Source of the DNA: CAYGDP01 sp964348665
GTDB taxonomy: Bacteria; Verrucomicrobiota; Verrucomicrobiia; Palsa-1439; CAYGDP01
Assembly: GCA_964348665.1 (NCBI GenBank)
Contig: CAYGDP010000001.1
Coordinates: forward strand, 257,092-321,091
Reading direction: 5' to 3'
DNA length: 64,000 nt
This document shows, one piece after another, positions 61,344 through 64,000 of the stretch. Within the stretch, counting starts at the first letter, position 1; each line of letters starts with the position of its first letter. The notes under the pieces were generated by a model. That model made no database searches, had not been told where the DNA came from, and worked only from the letters and a program-made list of their open reading frames with translations. Made by a program: the position numbers and the translations under genes.

Positions 61344-61730
61344 CAGCCATGCGTAGCGGCTTCTCACCGGTGTTTCGTCGCCCACGCGGGCATGCGGAAC
61401 AGGGATTTCTTTTTTTGACTTCTTCCGCCATTGGCATCACGGCGAATCAATCCGATGGCTGGTTGTGATGTCCAAGAATTGATTCGCGGAGCGATTCGTA
61501 ATTTCATGCGACAGCTGTATCACCAAATTACGAATCGGAAATGTTGATGGGAGAGGGAATGCTTTTCAGGAGAAAACCTCACTGGTGTTTTATTGCCCAA
61601 GCGGACCTGCCACGCCGAAGACATATGCAGGCGGGCCAGCGGAGAATCTCCTCCCGCAAATTCTCCACTTCCAATTCCATTTCTTCTTTTCGCCCAGCCG
61701 ATCGTTTGCCCCGCAAAGCGCGATCATTTT

Positions 61731-61886
61731 GGAGTGCGGGAGCTTGGACGTGAATCCCGCGTTGCGGGACAACGTCCCGCTCACGTGGCTCGCGCTTTAA
61801 ACTGCCGAAGCTTGCTTCGGCGAATCGAATGTTCTGCGTGGAGCTAGCTCCACGCCATCAAAGCGGGAGCAAGCTCCCGCACTCCA
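61731..61886. repeat. nested palindrome cluster
   Basis: The outer ends 61731-61747 and 61870-61886 are 17-bp perfect inverted repeats. Inside lie GCGGGAC-AAC-GTCCCGC (61765-61781, with a further 6-bp outer stem), GCCGAAGC-TT-GCTTCGGC (61804-61821), a 20-bp perfect palindrome at 61836-61855 with core GGAGCTAGCTCC, and GCGGGAGC-AA-GCTCCCGC (61863-61880). The region has no coding frame. It looks like a cluster of REP-type elements. Confidence 0.85.
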
Positions 61887-61982
61887 TAGGAACGTCATCA
61901 AGAATTCCATCGTGGCAGCCGGTCTAACCTCGTTGCTCCAGTGGATTGAAAAAGAAGAATCAATATCCATTTTCATTCAACT

Positions 61983-62105
61983 TCTGTCCTCCGTACGGAA
62001 AGGCGCTTTTGAGAGGGAAAACCAAATTGGACAACGTTGTCCAATTTGAAATCCAGAAACGTTTCCGGATTTGCACGCTGGCCGCGCGGGACGCCACCGG
62101 GCAAT
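61983..62105. repeat. multi-palindrome intergenic element, copy 2
   Basis: Matches 28261-28383 in the same orientation. Palindromes: TCCGTACGGA (61990-61999), a 26-bp perfect one at 62023-62048 around GGACAACGTTGTCC, and a 24-bp one centred at 62060/62061 with one mismatch around GAAACGTTTC. It lies about 130 bp upstream of acs. Confidence 0.8.
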
Positions 62106-62238
62106 CGGAAAAAACCATCACGGTTTTTTTCGCGAAAGATCTGTGCTTTGACTTTGGCGCATGGAAATCGCGTTGACGGTCGCCCGCAGCGCCGTTACCA
62201 TACGGCGCTTTTAGAAATTTTAACCGCTGGAGAAATTT

Positions 62239-64000
62239 ATGACGCAAGCCACCGCTACCACACCCGCCGCTTCTTCGAGCGGCGAAATTCGCTCGGTCTC
62301 GACCGAGAAACGCGTGTTCAAACCCAGCAAGGCGTTCGCGGCACAAGCGCATATCAAGAGCCTGGCACAATACAAAAAGCTCTACGCCGAGAGTATCAAA
62401 CGTCCCGACAAATTTTGGGCGCGCGTGGCCAATGAGTTTGTCTGGTTCAAAAAATGGAAGAAAGTCGTCGAATGGAACGAGCCGTTCGCCAAGTGGTACG
62501 TCGGCGGCCAGCTCAACGTGACTGTCAATTGTCTCGATCGTCACCTCTCCACCTGGCGGAAAAACAAAGCCGCGATCATTTGGGAAGGCGAGCCCGGTGA
62601 TTCACGCACGCTGACGTACGCGCAGCTTCACCGCGAAGTCTGCCGGTTCGCAAACGGTCTGAAAAAACTCGGCCTGCAAAAAGGCGACCGCGTCATTGTG
62701 TATATGCCGATGGTGCCCGAGGCGGCCATTGCGATCCTCGCCTGCGCGCGTCTCGGCACGCCGCACTCGGTCGTGTTCGGCGGGTTCAGCGCGCAGGCGC
62801 TCATTGATCGCATCCATGATTGTCAGGCGAAGTTCGTCATCACTGCCGACGGCGGATTTCGACGCGGGAGCATTGTCCCGCTCAAGAAAGCCGTGGACGA
62901 CGCGCTCGGACAGTGTCCCATGATCCAGAAAGTTGTTGTGTTGCAACGCACAAAGAATGAGGTAACGATGCAGGCCGGGCGCGATGTTTGGTGGCAAGAC
63001 GTGGTGAAAGACGTGAGCGATGTTTGTCCGCCTGAAAAACTCGACAGCGAGCATCCGCTTTTCATCCTTTATACCAGTGGCTCGACAGGAAAACCGAAAG
63101 GCGTGCTCCACACCACCGCGGGTTATCTTGCTTATGTTTATCTCACCAGCAAGTATGTCTTTGATCTCAAGGACGAAGATACGTACTGGTGCACGGCGGA
63201 TATCGGTTGGGTCACGGGCCACAGCTACATCGTCTATGGACCGCTGGCCAACGGCGCAACGTCGTTGATGTATGAAGGCGCCCCGAACTGGCCGGAACCT
63301 GACCGGTTCTGGGCGATCATCGAAAAATATCGCGTCAACATTTTCTACACCGCGCCCACGGCGATTCGCGCGTTTATGAAATGGGGCGATCAATGGCCGA
63401 AGAAACACGATCTCTCCTCGTTGCGATTGCTCGGCACCGTCGGTGAGCCGATCAATCCCGAAGCTTGGATGTGGTATCAAGCGAACATTGGCGGAAAGAA
63501 ATGTCCAATCGTGGATACCTGGTGGCAGACCGAGACCGGCGGTATTCTCATCACACCGCTACCGGGGGCGATCCCGACCAAGCCCGGCAGCGCCACGCTC
63601 CCGTTTTTCGGCATCGAGCCGGACATCGTCAACAAGGAAGGCAAAAGCCTGCCCGCCAACGTCGGTGGCTTGCTGGTGATACGAAAACCGTGGCCTGCGA
63701 TGCTGCGTACACTTTGGGGCGACGACGAGCGCTACAAGAAACAATACTGGAGCGAAATCCCGCATTGCTATTTCGCGGGCGACGGGGCGCGTCGCGACAA
63801 GGACGGCTACTTCTGGATTGTCGGACGCATTGACGACGTGCTTAACGTCAGCGCCCACCGGATTGGCACCGCCGAAGTCGAAAGCATATTGGTTTCGCAT
63901 CCGAAAGTCGCCGAAGCCGCCGTCGTGGGTCGTCCCGACGATCTTACCGGCCAGGCCTTGGTATGTTTTGTCACGCCCAAAACAGGCAAGCTGGCGGATG
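62239..64000 (+). CDS. acs: acetyl-CoA synthetase, N-terminal 587 residues
   Basis: Starts at ATG 62239 after GGAG and runs off the window. AMP-forming family motifs: YTSGSTGKPKGVLHTTAGYL (phosphate loop), DIGWVTGHSYIVYGPL, DTWWQTETGG, YFAGDGARRDKDGYFWIVGR and VLNVSAHRIGTAEVES. The WFKKWKKVVEWNEPFAKWYV stretch is characteristic of Acs rather than other acyl-CoA ligases. It activates acetate via acetyl-AMP. The C-terminal acetylation lysine lies beyond the edge. Not obviously part of the sigma-54 set: no -24/-12 element precedes it. Confidence 0.95.
   Translation, partial: MTQATATTPAASSSGEIRSVSTEKRVFKPSKAFAAQAHIKSLAQYKKLYAESIKRPDKFWARVANEFVWFKKWKKVVEWNEPFAKWYVGGQLNVTVNCLDRHLSTWRKNKAAIIWEGEPGDSRTLTYAQLHREVCRFANGLKKLGLQKGDRVIVYMPMVPEAAIAILACARLGTPHSVVFGGFSAQALIDRIHDCQAKFVITADGGFRRGSIVPLKKAVDDALGQCPMIQKVVVLQRTKNEVTMQAGRDVWWQDVVKDVSDVCPPEKLDSEHPLFILYTSGSTGKPKGVLHTTAGYLAYVYLTSKYVFDLKDEDTYWCTADIGWVTGHSYIVYGPLANGATSLMYEGAPNWPEPDRFWAIIEKYRVNIFYTAPTAIRAFMKWGDQWPKKHDLSSLRLLGTVGEPINPEAWMWYQANIGGKKCPIVDTWWQTETGGILITPLPGAIPTKPGSATLPFFGIEPDIVNKEGKSLPANVGGLLVIRKPWPAMLRTLWGDDERYKKQYWSEIPHCYFAGDGARRDKDGYFWIVGRIDDVLNVSAHRIGTAEVESILVSHPKVAEAAVVGRPDDLTGQALVCFVTPKTGKLAD

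Larger units (their letters stand above)
61344..62238. other. 895-bp intergenic region
   Basis: No credible gene. 61344-61730 shows nothing recognisable. 61731-61886 is a hairpin cluster, and 61983-62105 is copy 2 of the multi-palindrome element. Next come an A/T-rich stem AAAAAACC-ATCAC-GGTTTTTT (62109-62129) and a hairpin GCGCCGT-TACCAT-ACGGCGC (62189-62208) followed by TTTT, either of which could attenuate or terminate transcription before acs. Confidence 0.7.

Noticed and set aside
62109..62208. Rho-independent terminator or riboswitch before acs
   Set aside because: One stem is nearly all A/T pairs and the other is followed by only four T; neither has a known riboswitch core, so I describe them only as hairpins.

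Overview
The window looks like a chromosome segment from a Verrucomicrobiota bacterium (PVC superphylum), probably near Pedosphaerales/Limisphaerales; this is inferred from gene families, not from a marker gene. The left part encodes families that expanded in Planctomycetes and Verrucomicrobia: DUF1549/DUF1553, DUF1501, DUF1552 and DUF1592-type secreted cytochromes, a PVC-type heme-binding CxxCH protein, and a pilin-like protein with an H-X9-DG motif. The large FG-GAP protein begins with a LEERLAPAT signature common in PVC secreted proteins.

Left half (1-28075, nearly all minus strand). A DUF1549/1553 cytochrome gene and a nucleoside hydrolase are followed by a toxin-antitoxin pair and a DUF1501 gene cut by the window edge. 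Then come a pilin-like secreted protein, an unknown membrane protein, and a long secreted-cytochrome operon (DUF1592 - DUF1592 - DUF1552 - HMA protein - PVC CxxCH protein). Two deletion scars show that the DUF1592/DUF1552 block was once duplicated. A trypsin-like protease, a membrane Ser/Thr kinase and an AddAB-type helicase-nuclease pair follow.

Right half (28384-61343). This is an accessory island whose genes look like one low-oxygen / nitrogen-oxide / dormancy response. It holds four universal stress proteins, a ribosome hibernation factor, class I aldolase, PEP synthase, a P-type ATPase fused to a VIT1/CCC1 transporter, Hsp20, a glycogen-binding domain protein, four stand-alone receivers, copper nitrite reductase, a globin fusion, a ferredoxin/NrfD module, c-type cytochromes and an MtrA/MtrB-like outer-membrane conduit. 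Its apparent controller is encoded inside it: a histidine kinase with an N-terminal protoglobin and a FixL-type heme PAS, followed by an NtrC-family activator with the sigma-54 GAFTGA loop.

Five operons in the island start with the same three-part promoter: a CGACA/TGTC upstream site, a middle box ending in CACGA, and a -24/-12 sigma-54 element, with spacing constant to one base. A divergent sixth copy is looser. I read this as a self-amplifying regulon similar in content to the mycobacterial DosR dormancy regulon but built on sigma-54. It also contains an undescribed four-paralogue family ending in YCxxC, and a large adhesin-like gene lying between two copies of the promoter.

The right end (61344-64000) is a palindrome-rich intergenic region followed by the start of acetyl-CoA synthetase. 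I saw no rRNA, tRNA, CRISPR array or complete insertion sequence.
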